NCBI GenBank assembly: GCA_020444075.1
Contig: JAHLLR010000031.1
Location: forward strand, 1 to 55,603
Reading direction: 5' to 3'
Origin: Deltaproteobacteria bacterium
GTDB taxonomy: Bacteria; Desulfobacterota; Desulfobacteria; Desulfobacterales; Desulfosarcinaceae
DNA length: 55,603 bases
Below, in pieces: positions 9,486-19,208 of the stretch (its first letter is position 1; each line of letters starts with the position of its first letter). The notes under the pieces were generated by a model. The model worked only from the letters and a program-made list of their open reading frames with translations, made no database searches and was not told the origin of the DNA. Made by a program: the position numbers and the translations under genes.

Positions 9486-12032
9486 TCATCGCTGCCAAAG
9501 GATCTGTGCGTTTTCCAAAGGAACCGCAGCGCCGTCAAAATGCGGTATCGCGCGCGCCGTATAGTCCGCCGCCGGGCGGCCCGCCGATACCACCGCGCGG
9601 TAAATGGTACCGCCCGGATCGTCGGGAGACAGGCCAATATGTTTCATCTCCTGCCGCATGGGCTCGCTGCCGTCCAACCCATCGGCATAAAGGTCCACTC
9701 GTATGGTTTTCGCATCGATGCCGTTGAGAAAGAGCTGAACTTCAACGCTGTGGTGCTTGTCTTCGGTCGTTATCTTCACTTCACCGAAGCGCAACCCGGC
9801 CCATTGCTTTTCCGTTGCCCGGCGCCAAGCTACCACCTGTCTGCCCAGCGTGCCTTTATCGGCAGCGCGTGCAGCGTAAGCGGACGCCGCCGGGAGGTAG
9901 TGCTGCTCGGTATATTCGCGCACCGCGCGGTTGGCCGAAAAAAGCGGCGTCAACTGCGCCATGCTTTCGCGCATCCGCGTCATCCAGGCCGTAGGGACGC
10001 CCTGTTCGTCGCGGGTATAAAATTCCGGGACAACCTCCTTCTCGAGCAGATCATAGAGTGCAGTGGCTTCGGCCGCATCCCAAGCGGGGTCGTCACCATG
10101 TTCCCGGCCGTCCCCCAGCGCCCATCCGACATCAGGGGTATAGGCTTCGGCCCACCAGCCGTCCAGTTCCGAGAGATTGATGCCGCCGTTGACGAGCACC
10201 TTCATGCCGCTGGTGCCGCATGCCTCCCAGGGTCGCCGCGGTGTGTTGATCCAGACATCCACCCCCTGCACCAGGTGCTCGGTGAGCAGCATGTCGTAAT
10301 CGCTCAAAAAGACGATGTGGGGTCGGACTTCCGGCCGGCGGATGAATGTAATCCACTCACGAATCAGGTCCTGCCCGGCGCGGTCATCCGGATGGGCCTT
10401 GCCGGCAATGACGAGTTGCACCGGGCGCTCCGGATCAGATAGCAGGCGCAACAGCCGTTGCGGGTCATGCAGCAGCAGGTTGGGCCGCTTGTAGGTCGCG
10501 AAGCGGCGCGCAAATCCCAGGGTAAGCGCGTGGGGATCAAAGATCTGCTGCGCTTCGGCCACTGCCTCGGGCGCCGCGCCGCAGGCAGCCAGTTGCCGGG
10601 ACAGGCGCTCACGGGTGTACCCAACCAGAGACTGGCTGGCGGCGAGGCGGAATTGCCACAGGTCGGCGTCGGAAACAGTGCGAATGTGCTGCTCAAGGGT
10701 CTCCGGCGATGCGATCCAGCGGTCTTTGCCGCAGGCCTGCGTCCAGAGATCATCGGCCGGGGCCGAGTCCCAGGTTGGCACGTGGACGCCGTTGGTCACG
10801 TACCCGACGGGCACTTCATCCGCCGGCCACCTCGGAAAAAGAGGCGCGAAGAGCTGTCGGCTGACTTTTCCGTGCAGGCGGCTGACGCCATTGACCGCCC
10901 CGCTGCCGCGGATGGCCAGATAGGCCATGTTGAAGCTTTCCGATGCGTCGTTCGGGTCCCTTCGTCCCAAGGCCAGCAAATCGTATAGGGTGATGCCGAG
11001 TTTCTGTTCGGCATAGCCGCCGAGGTATTGTTCAATGAGCGCCGGAGGAAAACGGTCGAATCCGGCGGCCACAGCCGTGTGGGTGGTGAACAGGTTCCCG
11101 GCCCGGGTGACGGCAAGGGCAACGTCGAAGGGCTGCGCGCTGGCCTGCATAAAGCTGCGGGCCCGTTCCAGCACGGCAAAGGCTGCATGCCCTTCATTCA
11201 GATGGCAGACTTCCGGTTGGATGCCCAGTTCCCCCAGCAGGCGCCACCCGCCGATCCCGAGGAGCAATTCCTGCTTGAGGCGCAGCTCCAGTCCGCCGCC
11301 GTAAAGCTCGCTGGTAATCCCGCGATGCGCGGGGACGTTGGCCGCGTCATTGCTGTCCAGCAGGTAAAGCGTCGTTCGTCCGACCTGGACCTGCCAGGCG
11401 CGCAGCCAGACGGAATACCCCGGCAGGGTGATCTCCAGGCGCAACCATTCGCCGTCGGCCCGGCGCAACGGCGTGATCGGCAACTGGCCGGGGTCATTGT
11501 AGGGGAAGAGGGCTTGTTGCGCGCCGTCCTTGTCGATCACCTGGCGAAAATAGCCCTGCTGGTAGAGCAGTCCCACGCCGACCACGGGCACACCCAGATC
11601 GCTGGCGGCTTTGAGCTGATCGCCGGCCACATTGCCGAGCCCGCCCGAGTAGATGGGCAGAGCCTCGCTCAACATGAATTCCAGGCTGAAATAAGCGGCG
11701 CAGTTCAGGGGACCCGGAGAGTGATGCTGCTGAAACCACGCAGGTGCGGCTACCGCCTGCCGCCGGTCCTGCACCAGGTCATCGACGCTTTTACGAAAAG
11801 CAGGATCGGCTAACACGTGTTCGATCCGGTCGCGCGCAACCGTTTGCAGGACTACCCAGGGGTTATGTGTGATGTCCCACAATTCGGGATCGAGCCTCCG
11901 CCAGACATTGTCGGCGTAGTGATTCCACGACGAATGCATGTCCAGGGCAAGCTCCGCCAGGGAGTCGAACCCCTCGACGTCCGTGGGCAGCAGACTGTAG
12001 ATGGGGTGGCTGGTGCGTGTGGGTGGGCGCAT
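9486..12032 (-). CDS. glgP: Alpha-glucan (glycogen) phosphorylase
   Basis: Releases glucose-1-phosphate from glycogen or maltodextrin by phosphorolysis. The preferred start is the ATG at 12032 (848 aa), preceded by GGAGGAG; a frame open to 12158 overlaps the upstream gene and adds an unlikely leader. The N-terminal part matches the DUF3417 domain of the shorter bacterial/archaeal phosphorylase group (LPTDVEGFDSLAELALD near the start). The pyridoxal-phosphate lysine lies in EACGTSGMKVLVNGG. Its product would be taken by Pgm, encoded two genes upstream. Confidence 0.93.
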   Translation of the reverse strand: MRPPTRTSHPIYSLLPTDVEGFDSLAELALDMHSSWNHYADNVWRRLDPELWDITHNPWVVLQTVARDRIEHVLADPAFRKSVDDLVQDRRQAVAAPAWFQQHHSPGPLNCAAYFSLEFMLSEALPIYSGGLGNVAGDQLKAASDLGVPVVGVGLLYQQGYFRQVIDKDGAQQALFPYNDPGQLPITPLRRADGEWLRLEITLPGYSVWLRAWQVQVGRTTLYLLDSNDAANVPAHRGITSELYGGGLELRLKQELLLGIGGWRLLGELGIQPEVCHLNEGHAAFAVLERARSFMQASAQPFDVALAVTRAGNLFTTHTAVAAGFDRFPPALIEQYLGGYAEQKLGITLYDLLALGRRDPNDASESFNMAYLAIRGSGAVNGVSRLHGKVSRQLFAPLFPRWPADEVPVGYVTNGVHVPTWDSAPADDLWTQACGKDRWIASPETLEQHIRTVSDADLWQFRLAASQSLVGYTRERLSRQLAACGAAPEAVAEAQQIFDPHALTLGFARRFATYKRPNLLLHDPQRLLRLLSDPERPVQLVIAGKAHPDDRAGQDLIREWITFIRRPEVRPHIVFLSDYDMLLTEHLVQGVDVWINTPRRPWEACGTSGMKVLVNGGINLSELDGWWAEAYTPDVGWALGDGREHGDDPAWDAAEATALYDLLEKEVVPEFYTRDEQGVPTAWMTRMRESMAQLTPLFSANRAVREYTEQHYLPAASAYAARAADKGTLGRQVVAWRRATEKQWAGLRFGEVKITTEDKHHSVEVQLFLNGIDAKTIRVDLYADGLDGSEPMRQEMKHIGLSPDDPGGTIYRAVVSAGRPAADYTARAIPHFDGAAVPLENAQILWQR

Positions 12033-12087
12033 GGTTTCTCCTCCGGGAAGTGGATACTTTTCGCCAATCCTGCAACCTTGGCATCCG

Positions 12088-13650
12088 CTATTGCCGTTTT
12101 CGATCGTTTTGTTCTTCATCCGGTCGGGATGGCGGCCTTTTGCGGAAAAAACCGCCATCCTGTCCGCCGGCCACCGGCGGGGTGCGAATCTTCACCGAGT
12201 CCGACTGATACGGTTGGCCTTTGCGCAGTGTGACGGTTGGTAGTTGTTGCTGTCTGGAGGACGTGGTTGCCTCATCCCGGACGCTGCCCGGGGCATCGAG
12301 GCGACGCGCACGCTGCACCGGTGGTGATTCCGTGCGTTCCGGTGGTCTTACCTCCGGTCCTTTGCGCTTCACCGGCGGCACTTTTTCGCTGCGCCCGCCC
12401 GATGGCATAGGCTTTACCGCCGCCTGGCCCGATTGACGGCCGGCACCCTGTGATTCCCAACGGCTCCGCTCCTTGACAAACTGGTGAACGTCATCGGAAT
12501 GCTTTGATATCTGCTGCCGCGCTTCCGGTTGGCTCTGTTGGAACTTGAAGGTCGTCTTTCTACTGACAATCTGCTTCATCGGTGCAGCGATTTCGAAGTT
12601 TCTGCGCTGGGATCCAGTCATCCGGCTCACCCTGTGTTCCATCTCGCGATATGTTTTCGGCGGTCGACGATTCCTATCGGCGCGGCGGCGGCTATATTCC
12701 TGCCGTTCGTGCTGCGCCCATCGCGGATCATCCTTGTGGTGGCGCCAGCGGTCATGCACATAAATCGGGTCATACCACGTGTGCCGCCGTTCGACTTCAA
12801 ACCACGGGAAAATACCGAGGCTGATATAGGCGCTGTCGTAGTAATCGCCGAAGTAATAGTGGCTGTATTGCGGACGGGTGAACAGGCCGAACTGCAGGTT
12901 GCCGATATCGACGGCGATGCTGAGCGTGTAGGAAAACCCCGGGCGCGCGTAAATGTGCCTCGGAAAGTACACCGGCGCGAAAAGTACCCCGCGGCGGCCC
13001 AGCGTATAGTCCCAGTGCCCGTTTGCAAAAACATAACCGCGCGGGGTCCAGACGTAATGCGACGGCACCCATACCCAGTCCGGCTGGGCAGCGAGCCAGT
13101 AACCGGGCCTTCGGCTGTATTGCCCGTGATACCAGTACCAGCAGGGCGGCACCCATATCCGGTCCGGTGATGGCGCCGGTCCCGGCGGTTCAACATCCGC
13201 CAACTCAGGCGGCGGCGGCAGATAGTCTATCTCCCGATTGTCGGCGGGAGCCCAGAATCCGGCCACCCACTGCCAGCCGTCCGGTGACTGCGACCAGTAG
13301 CCCGGCACCCAGGACATTCCCGGCGGCACGGCACGCCAGCACCCGCTCACCCAGATGTACCCGTTCCTGTCCGAATCCCAGGCCCAGTATCCCGGTACCC
13401 ATGCAAACTGGTCGCCCGCGGGCCTTTCCGGAGGCGGAACTTCCGCTATGGCGGCCGGCGGTTCGGTCGGAGCGACCAGCCCCGTCTGGTCTTCCAGGTT
13501 GACCGGCTGGGCAAAGGCTTCATTGACCGGTCCCTGCGTCAATACCTCCGGCTGTTCCTCTGCCGGTATCGGCGGCGCCTGTTCGGCCGCCCCGGTGGCC
13601 GTTGCCGCCGCCAAAATTATTGCCATGACGATCATCATTGTTGGCTTCAT
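12088..13650 (-). CDS. YXWGXW-repeat envelope protein
   Basis: Large secreted protein rich in tryptophan repeats, function unknown. The ATG at 13650 with AAAGGA upstream gives 520 aa with a signal peptide (MKPTMMIVMAIILAAATATG). From about residue 80 to 200 it carries five or six copies of a W-V-P-G-Y-W-like unit (WVPGYWAWD, WVSGCW, WVPGYWSQ, WVAGFWAP, RRPGYWLA). After a Tyr-rich middle, the C-terminal ~200 residues are basic, proline-rich and probably disordered. It sits between pgm and glgP on the same strand. The role is probably structural in the cell envelope; not proven. Confidence 0.8.
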   Translation of the reverse strand: MKPTMMIVMAIILAAATATGAAEQAPPIPAEEQPEVLTQGPVNEAFAQPVNLEDQTGLVAPTEPPAAIAEVPPPERPAGDQFAWVPGYWAWDSDRNGYIWVSGCWRAVPPGMSWVPGYWSQSPDGWQWVAGFWAPADNREIDYLPPPPELADVEPPGPAPSPDRIWVPPCWYWYHGQYSRRPGYWLAAQPDWVWVPSHYVWTPRGYVFANGHWDYTLGRRGVLFAPVYFPRHIYARPGFSYTLSIAVDIGNLQFGLFTRPQYSHYYFGDYYDSAYISLGIFPWFEVERRHTWYDPIYVHDRWRHHKDDPRWAQHERQEYSRRRADRNRRPPKTYREMEHRVSRMTGSQRRNFEIAAPMKQIVSRKTTFKFQQSQPEARQQISKHSDDVHQFVKERSRWESQGAGRQSGQAAVKPMPSGGRSEKVPPVKRKGPEVRPPERTESPPVQRARRLDAPGSVRDEATTSSRQQQLPTVTLRKGQPYQSDSVKIRTPPVAGGQDGGFFRKRPPSRPDEEQNDRKRQ

Positions 13651-13673
13651 TCCGATTTCCTTTGTTGAAGATC

Positions 13674-15359
13674 TCAATCCGTTTGATGCGAGGACGCAGC
13701 CAACGTATCGCTGACCAGCCTCCGGGCTTCCGCGATGATGCGCTGCAGATGATTCGCTCCGCGAAAACTCTCGGCGTAAATTTTGTAAATATCCTCTGTC
13801 CCCGACGGGCGCGCCGCGAACCATCCGCTGTCGGCGCTCACCTTCAAGCCGCCGATGGGCGCATCGTTGCCCGGTGCGCGGGTGAGAATCTTGCGGATTT
13901 TTTCGCCGGCCAGTTCGGTGCCCTTCACCTGCTCGGCGGAGAGTTTGGCCAGTCGTTTCTTTTGCTCTGCCGTGGCGGGTGCCTCGACGCGGTCGTAAGC
14001 CGGTTCACCGAATTCCCGCGTCAAGTCGCGGTAGATTTCACCGGGGTCGCGGCCCATCCGGGCGGTGATCTCCGCCGCCAGCAAGGCAGGGAGGATGCCG
14101 TCTTTATCGGTTGTCCAGACGCCGCCATCCATGCGTACGAAAGCTGCACCAGCGCTCTCTTCGCCGCCGAAACCCAGCGAACCGTCGAAAAGTCCGTCGG
14201 CGAACCACTTGAAGCCGACCGGCACCTCGTAAAGCCGTCGGCCAAGCCTGGCCGTTACGTGATCGATCATCCGGCTGCTGACCAGCGTCTTGCCGACCGC
14301 CGCGGTTGTGGGCCACTTCGGCCGGTGTTGGAAGAGGTAGAAAATGGCCACCGCCAGGTAGTGGTTGGGCGGCAGCAATCCCGCGCTGCGGGTGACAATC
14401 CCGTGCCGGTCATGGTCGGTGTCGCAGGCGAAGGCGATTTCGAAGCGATCCTTCAGGCCGATAAGCCGCTGCATCGCGTATGGCGAGGAGGGGTCCATGC
14501 GGATCCGGCCGTCCCAATCTACGGTCATGAAACTGAAGGTCGGATCGACAGCCTGGTTCACGACCGTGAGGTTCAACCCGTAGCGTTCGGCGATCATGCT
14601 CCAGTAGTGGACCCCGGCGCCGCCGAGCGGATCGACCCCCAGGCTGAGCTTTGCCCCTCGGATGGCATCCATGTCGAGCACAGTGGCCAGATCGGCGATG
14701 TAGGTATTCAGATAATCGTAACGGTTCGTCGTGGGTGCGCGAATTGCTTTCTCGAAAGGTATCCGCTGCAGATCCGCCAGGCCATTTTCGAGAAGGGCAT
14801 TCGCCGTATCCTCGATCCAGGTGGTGACGGCGGATTCCGCCGGCCCGCCGTTGGGGGGATTGTATTTGAAGCCGCCGTCACGGGGTGGATTGTGTGACGG
14901 CGTTATGACGATACCGTCGGCCAGTCCGGTCTTGCGCCCGCGGTTGTAAGTGAGGATCGCGTGGGAAACGGCCGGGGTGGGGGTATATTCATCCCCTCGC
15001 GCGATCATAACCGCCACCCCGTTGCCTGCCAGTACTTCGACCGCGCTGGCGTGGGCCGGCACGGAGAGGGCGTGGGTGTCCATGCCCAGAAACAGGGGGC
15101 CGTCGATTTTCTGCCTCTGCCGGTAGAGGCAGATGGCCTGGGTGATGGCCAGAATGTGCTGTTCATTGAACGCCTTATCCAGAGCGGAACCCCGGTGACC
15201 CGAGGTGCCGAAAGCCACCCGTTGGGCCGGTATGGCAGGGTCCGGTGTCTTCGTATAGTAGGCCGTGACGAGTCCGGGTACGTCGACCAGCATGTCCGGC
15301 GTGGCCGGTTGGCCGGCAAGGGGGCTTATTTTTGCGTGGGTATCTTTTGGATTACGCAT
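13674..15359 (-). CDS. pgm: Phosphoglucomutase (alpha-D-glucose specific)
   Basis: Interconverts glucose-1-P and glucose-6-P. The product is 561 aa and resembles the E. coli Pgm type. GTSGHRGSALDKAFNEQH lies near residue 49, the phosphoserine loop VITPSHNPPRDGG near 152, metal-binding ACDTDHDRHG near 312, and the sugar-binding GGEESAGAAF near 400. The C-terminal ARPSGTEDIYKIYAE loop is intact. It connects GlgP with Pgi and Zwf, which are in the same gene cluster. Confidence 0.96.
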   Translation of the reverse strand: MRNPKDTHAKISPLAGQPATPDMLVDVPGLVTAYYTKTPDPAIPAQRVAFGTSGHRGSALDKAFNEQHILAITQAICLYRQRQKIDGPLFLGMDTHALSVPAHASAVEVLAGNGVAVMIARGDEYTPTPAVSHAILTYNRGRKTGLADGIVITPSHNPPRDGGFKYNPPNGGPAESAVTTWIEDTANALLENGLADLQRIPFEKAIRAPTTNRYDYLNTYIADLATVLDMDAIRGAKLSLGVDPLGGAGVHYWSMIAERYGLNLTVVNQAVDPTFSFMTVDWDGRIRMDPSSPYAMQRLIGLKDRFEIAFACDTDHDRHGIVTRSAGLLPPNHYLAVAIFYLFQHRPKWPTTAAVGKTLVSSRMIDHVTARLGRRLYEVPVGFKWFADGLFDGSLGFGGEESAGAAFVRMDGGVWTTDKDGILPALLAAEITARMGRDPGEIYRDLTREFGEPAYDRVEAPATAEQKKRLAKLSAEQVKGTELAGEKIRKILTRAPGNDAPIGGLKVSADSGWFAARPSGTEDIYKIYAESFRGANHLQRIIAEARRLVSDTLAASSHQTD

Positions 15360-15434
15360 TTGAGGCCTTTGATGCCCGTGAGTGGCGGTTTATGTGTCAG
15401 GTTTGCGGTTTGTGAGGGTTGAGGCAGCCGGCAC

Positions 15435-17102
15435 TTAACTTGGTTTGTCCTTCAGCCGGCGATAGCGCCGGATGAGCGCGTTGGTTGAGCTGTCATGCAT
15501 GAGCTGCGGGTCGCCCGCGCTTTCCAGTTCCGGGATCGTCCGCTGGGCCAGTACCTTGCCCAGCTCGACGCCCCACTGATCGAAGGAATCGATATTCCAG
15601 ACGGTGCCCTGGGTGAAGACGCTGTGCTCGTAGAGCGCGACCAGAAGGCCAAGGGTTTCAGGCGTCAGGCGCTCGGCCAGGATGCTGTTGGTGGGGCGAT
15701 TGCCTTCAAAAACACGGTGCGGTGCGAGCCATTCCGGCACACCTTCGGCCTTGACTTCATCCACTGTCTTGCCGAACGCCAGGGCCTCGGTCTGGGCGAA
15801 CAGGTTGGACATCAGCAGATCGTGATGATTGCCCAACGGATTCAAGGTCTGGCAGAAGCCGATGAAGTCGCAGGGGATCATCCGGGTGCCCTGATGGATG
15901 AGCTGGTAGAACGAGTGCTGGCCGTTGGTGCCCGGTTCGCCCCAGGTGATGGGTCCCGTTTGATAGGCGACGCGCGTGCCGTCCAGCGTCACCTGTTTGC
16001 CGTTGCTCTCCATGGTCAGCTGCTGCAGGTATGCGGGGAAGCGGTTGAGATATTGCTCGTAGGGCAGCACTGCGACCGTTGGTGCATCGAAAAAGTTGCT
16101 GTTCCATATCGTCAGCATGCCCATGAGGACGGGCAGGTTCTGGGCGAACGGTGCGCTGCGGAAATGTCGATCCATCTTGTGAAAGCCGGAGAGCATCGCA
16201 CGAAAAGCCTCGGGCCCGATGGCAATCATGGTCGACAGGCCGATGGCCGAATCCATGGAGTAGCGCCCACCGACCCAATCCCAGAAACCGAACATATTGG
16301 CTATATCGATGCCGAATCGGGACACGCCGTCGGCGTTGGTCGATACGGCGACGAAGTGCCTGGCCACGGCGCGGTCGTCACCGAGGGCCTGCAGGCTCCA
16401 GGCACGGGCGGTGTGGGCGTTGGTCAGCGTTTCGAGCGTTGTGAAGGTCTTGGAGCAGATGATGAACAGGGTCTCCGCCGGGTCGAGATCGTGTGTGGCT
16501 TCAGCGAAGTCGGTGCCGTCCACGTTGGAGATGAAGCGGAAGGTCAGGTCGCGTTGGCTGTAATAACGCAGCGCCTCGTAAGCCATCACCGGGCCGAGAT
16601 CGGAGCCGCCGATGCCGATGTTGATGACGTTGCGGATACGCTTGCCGGTGTACCCTCGCCACTCGCCGCTGCGAACCTGGCGTGCAAACGCAGCCATGCG
16701 ATCGAGCACCGCATGCACCTCGGGAACGACGTCAAGACCCTCGACGACAATCCGCTCGGACCTGGGGGCACGCAGGGCCGTGTGCAGCACGGCGCGTTTT
16801 TCGGTCACATTGATCGGCTCGCCATGGAACATGGCATCGATGCGCTCACGCAGACCGCATTCCTCGGCCAGTTCGACCAGAAGCCGCAAGGTTTCATCGG
16901 TAATCCGGTTTTTGGAGTAGTCCAGGTAGATGCCGGCGAATTCGGCGGTCAGGCGTTCGCCGCGCCCGGGATCGTCGGCGAAGAGCTGACGCAGATGCAG
17001 ATCGCGGATCGTTTCGAAATGGGCCTGGAGGGCCTTCCAGGCCGGGCGCTCGGTCAGGGATTTGCCCGGCGCTCCCAATGGTTTCAACGGATTGTCCCCC
17101 AT
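15435..17102 (-). CDS. pgi: Glucose-6-phosphate isomerase
   Basis: Interconverts glucose-6-P and fructose-6-P. The start at 17102 has GAGGAG upstream and gives 555 aa, the normal length. The frame runs open to 17264 but that part overlaps the neighbouring gene and is not Pgi-like. Motifs: [18 protein letters not shown] near residue 155, [16 protein letters not shown] near 276, [15 protein letters not shown] near 390, and [11 protein letters not shown] near 510. It supplies fructose-6-P for phosphoketolase. Confidence 0.96.
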   Translation of the reverse strand: MGDNPLKPLGAPGKSLTERPAWKALQAHFETIRDLHLRQLFADDPGRGERLTAEFAGIYLDYSKNRITDETLRLLVELAEECGLRERIDAMFHGEPINVTEKRAVLHTALRAPRSERIVVEGLDVVPEVHAVLDRMAAFARQVRSGEWRGYTGKRIRNVINIGIGGSDLGPVMAYEALRYYSQRDLTFRFISNVDGTDFAEATHDLDPAETLFIICSKTFTTLETLTNAHTARAWSLQALGDDRAVARHFVAVSTNADGVSRFGIDIANMFGFWDWVGGRYSMDSAIGLSTMIAIGPEAFRAMLSGFHKMDRHFRSAPFAQNLPVLMGMLTIWNSNFFDAPTVAVLPYEQYLNRFPAYLQQLTMESNGKQVTLDGTRVAYQTGPITWGEPGTNGQHSFYQLIHQGTRMIPCDFIGFCQTLNPLGNHHDLLMSNLFAQTEALAFGKTVDEVKAEGVPEWLAPHRVFEGNRPTNSILAERLTPETLGLLVALYEHSVFTQGTVWNIDSFDQWGVELGKVLAQRTIPELESAGDPQLMHDSSTNALIRRYRRLKDKPS

Positions 17103-17158
17103 ATTTCTGTCTCCTCGCGACCGACTATAGTTGCCTGTTCGACCTCGTTCAAACCGGG

Positions 17159-17836
17159 CTATCGCCAGCGGTGTCCGTGGCCGTGGTATCCATATCCGTA
17201 TGGGTACAGCGGCCGATGCCAATAGCCGCGATGCCAGGCCCATCCGTTTCCCATCCAGAACCACGCGCCACCCACCCAGACATAGTCCGGGCCCGGCGCC
17301 ACGACAATTGTTTCGGGCTGCGGCGCCGGCGGCACGCTGCCCGCCACGCCCGCCACTTCTGCGGAAGGGATCTGGGTTGGCGTATTGATCATGAAGTCAA
17401 TGACCCTGTCACTTGACCCCGAGTTTTTCAGATCGATAATATCGGCTGTGCTGAGTCGATAGACCGTCCGGGAGTTGCGAATCTGACTGATGATCAGATC
17501 GTCGCTGATTCCGGCGCTGACCAGTGCCTTGACATCCGGCACCGTCAACGGCTGGCCCTGTTCGATCCGCTGCATGGTTTGGGGGGCCTGCGCCCGCAGC
17601 TGGGCTTCCTGGTTCTGGTCCAGACCGTGGCCGATGAGGCCGCCGACGATGGCGCCCATGGCTCCGCCGAAGGCGGCGCCGGGTCCCCGCCCGGCGATGC
17701 CGCCGATGGTCGCACCCGTGGCTGCTCCGGCCAGGGCCCCCGAGGCGGTGTAGTCCGGCCGTCCCTGGGGCGTATAGCAGCCGGTGATCGATATTCCCAC
17801 AATCGCCGTCACCACCAAATACAGGTTTCGTTTCAT
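17159..17836 (-). CDS. Glycine-zipper / YXWGXW lipoprotein
   Basis: 225-aa predicted outer-membrane lipoprotein. The signal peptide ends in a lipobox ISITGC (Cys20). A glycine zipper follows (about residues 35-75, repeats of [13 protein letters not shown] and [15 protein letters not shown]), then a helical linker and a C-terminal tryptophan unit ([21 protein letters not shown]) with a Gly/Tyr/His tail. A paralogue at 22102 on the other strand is clearly similar over its whole length but has lost the cysteine. Function unknown; glycine zippers often insert into or span membranes. Confidence 0.85.
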   Translation of the reverse strand: MKRNLYLVVTAIVGISITGCYTPQGRPDYTASGALAGAATGATIGGIAGRGPGAAFGGAMGAIVGGLIGHGLDQNQEAQLRAQAPQTMQRIEQGQPLTVPDVKALVSAGISDDLIISQIRNSRTVYRLSTADIIDLKNSGSSDRVIDFMINTPTQIPSAEVAGVAGSVPPAPQPETIVVAPGPDYVWVGGAWFWMGNGWAWHRGYWHRPLYPYGYGYHGHGHRWR

Positions 17837-17904
17837 GGCCCTTGTTCTCCCCTATAAAAATACGTTTTCATATCCTTCCTATCAAACACCGGAGGTCCCA
17901 GCAC

Positions 17905-17930
17905 CTTTCCGGAAATTGAGCTCCGGAAAG
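17905..17930. other. Perfect 9-bp inverted repeat
   Basis: CTTTCCGGA, an 8-base loop and TCCGGAAAG form a perfect hairpin between the Old Yellow Enzyme stop codon and the lipoprotein start, both on the minus strand. There is no T-run on either side, so it is not a standard intrinsic terminator. It may act as a transcript-end or regulator-binding element. Confidence 0.4.
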
Positions 17931-18116
17931 CCATAATGTCACATTTTACCGGTTGGTAAGTCCGTGTGCCGAGTTGCTGTCACCGGCATATTTTTCAGGA
18001 CTGTGATCATTCCAAGGCGTTGCATGACCCTTTTATGGGCGGTTCGAATGATTTTGATATGTGCTTTGAGAAAAGAATAGGTTCAACCCATCGTTTTTCA
18101 AGTATACCCGCCGGTT

Positions 18117-19193
18117 TTATTTCAATGCCGGGTAGTCGGTATAACCGTGGGGGCCGGGGGTGTAAAAGGTCGCCATGTCCGGCGTGTTCACGGCCGCTCC
18201 GGCTTTCCATCGTTCCACCAGGTCGGGATTGGCCAGGAAGGGTCGCCCCACAGCGATGAGATCGCATTTGCCCGCACTAAGGTCGTTTTCGGCCCGCCCG
18301 GCATCGTAGCCGCCGGAGAGAATCAGCGTGCCCTTGAACTGCTTGCGGAAGGCGGTCTTGATGGCATCGGGCACCGGCGGCGCCCCCATGGCCGAGTGAT
18401 CCACGAGGTGGATGTAAACCAGCCCGCAGGCGTCGAGCTGTTCCGCCAGGTAGGTGTAGTCCGCCGTCATGGCGTCATACAGCGGCATGTCGTTGAACAC
18501 CCCGAACGGCGACAGGCGGATGCCCACCCGCTCCTTGCCGATGGCACCCATCACCGCCTCGGCCACTACCATCATGAAACGCGCACGATTTTCGATGGTG
18601 CCGCCATACCGGTCGGTGCGCCGGTTCGTGTTCGGACGGATGAACTGTTCGAGCAGATAGCCATTGGCGCTGTGCAGTTCGATGCCGTCAAAACCCGCTT
18701 TGACTGCATTTTTTGAAGCCTGAACAAACTCCTCCATGGTAAACCTGATGTCCGCGCCGGTCATGGCCAGCGGAACGGGATGCGGCCGCATCCCTTCGGC
18801 GTCCGTGAACATCTCGCCGGCGGCGGCCACGGCCGAAGGCGCCAGCACGCGCGCCCCCGCAGGCAGGTTCAGCGAATGGGCAATTCGTCCGCAGTGCATG
18901 AGCTGGACGAAGATCTTCGCGCCCTTGGCATGCACCGCTTCGGTGATACGTTTCCATCCCTCGACCTGGGCCGGGGAGAAGATTCCCGGTATGCGGGGGT
19001 ACCCCAGTCCATTGGGTGAGGGCGACGTGCCCTCGGTGATAATCAGTCCCGCCGTGGCACGTTGGGCGTAGTACTCTGCCATGAGCGTGTTGGGGATATT
19101 GCCGGTTGCGCGGCTGCGCGTCATCGGCGCCATGACCAGGTGATTCTGCAATGACAGCGGACCGAGCGTGGTTTTCGAGAAGAGCATTGACAT
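18117..19193 (-). CDS. Old Yellow Enzyme family NADH:flavin oxidoreductase
   Basis: FMN-dependent ene-reductase of the NemA/OYE type that reduces activated C=C bonds, nitro compounds or other electrophiles with NAD(P)H. The product is 358 aa, a single TIM barrel. The active-site pair lies in ELHSANGYLLEQF, and NRRTDRYGG and the C-terminal VGRPFLANPDLVERW phosphate-binding part are typical. It starts 15 bases after the DegP-like gene, so it is probably co-transcribed with degP and the superoxide dismutase gene. Zwf and Gnd nearby would provide NADPH. Confidence 0.93.
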   Translation of the reverse strand: MSMLFSKTTLGPLSLQNHLVMAPMTRSRATGNIPNTLMAEYYAQRATAGLIITEGTSPSPNGLGYPRIPGIFSPAQVEGWKRITEAVHAKGAKIFVQLMHCGRIAHSLNLPAGARVLAPSAVAAAGEMFTDAEGMRPHPVPLAMTGADIRFTMEEFVQASKNAVKAGFDGIELHSANGYLLEQFIRPNTNRRTDRYGGTIENRARFMMVVAEAVMGAIGKERVGIRLSPFGVFNDMPLYDAMTADYTYLAEQLDACGLVYIHLVDHSAMGAPPVPDAIKTAFRKQFKGTLILSGGYDAGRAENDLSAGKCDLIAVGRPFLANPDLVERWKAGAAVNTPDMATFYTPGPHGYTDYPALK

Positions 19194-19208
19194 GACCGGC
19201 TCCTTTTT

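Noticed and set aside
15495-17225. 576-codon open frame opposite pgi
   Set aside because: Shadow of the isomerase gene; no recognised domain.
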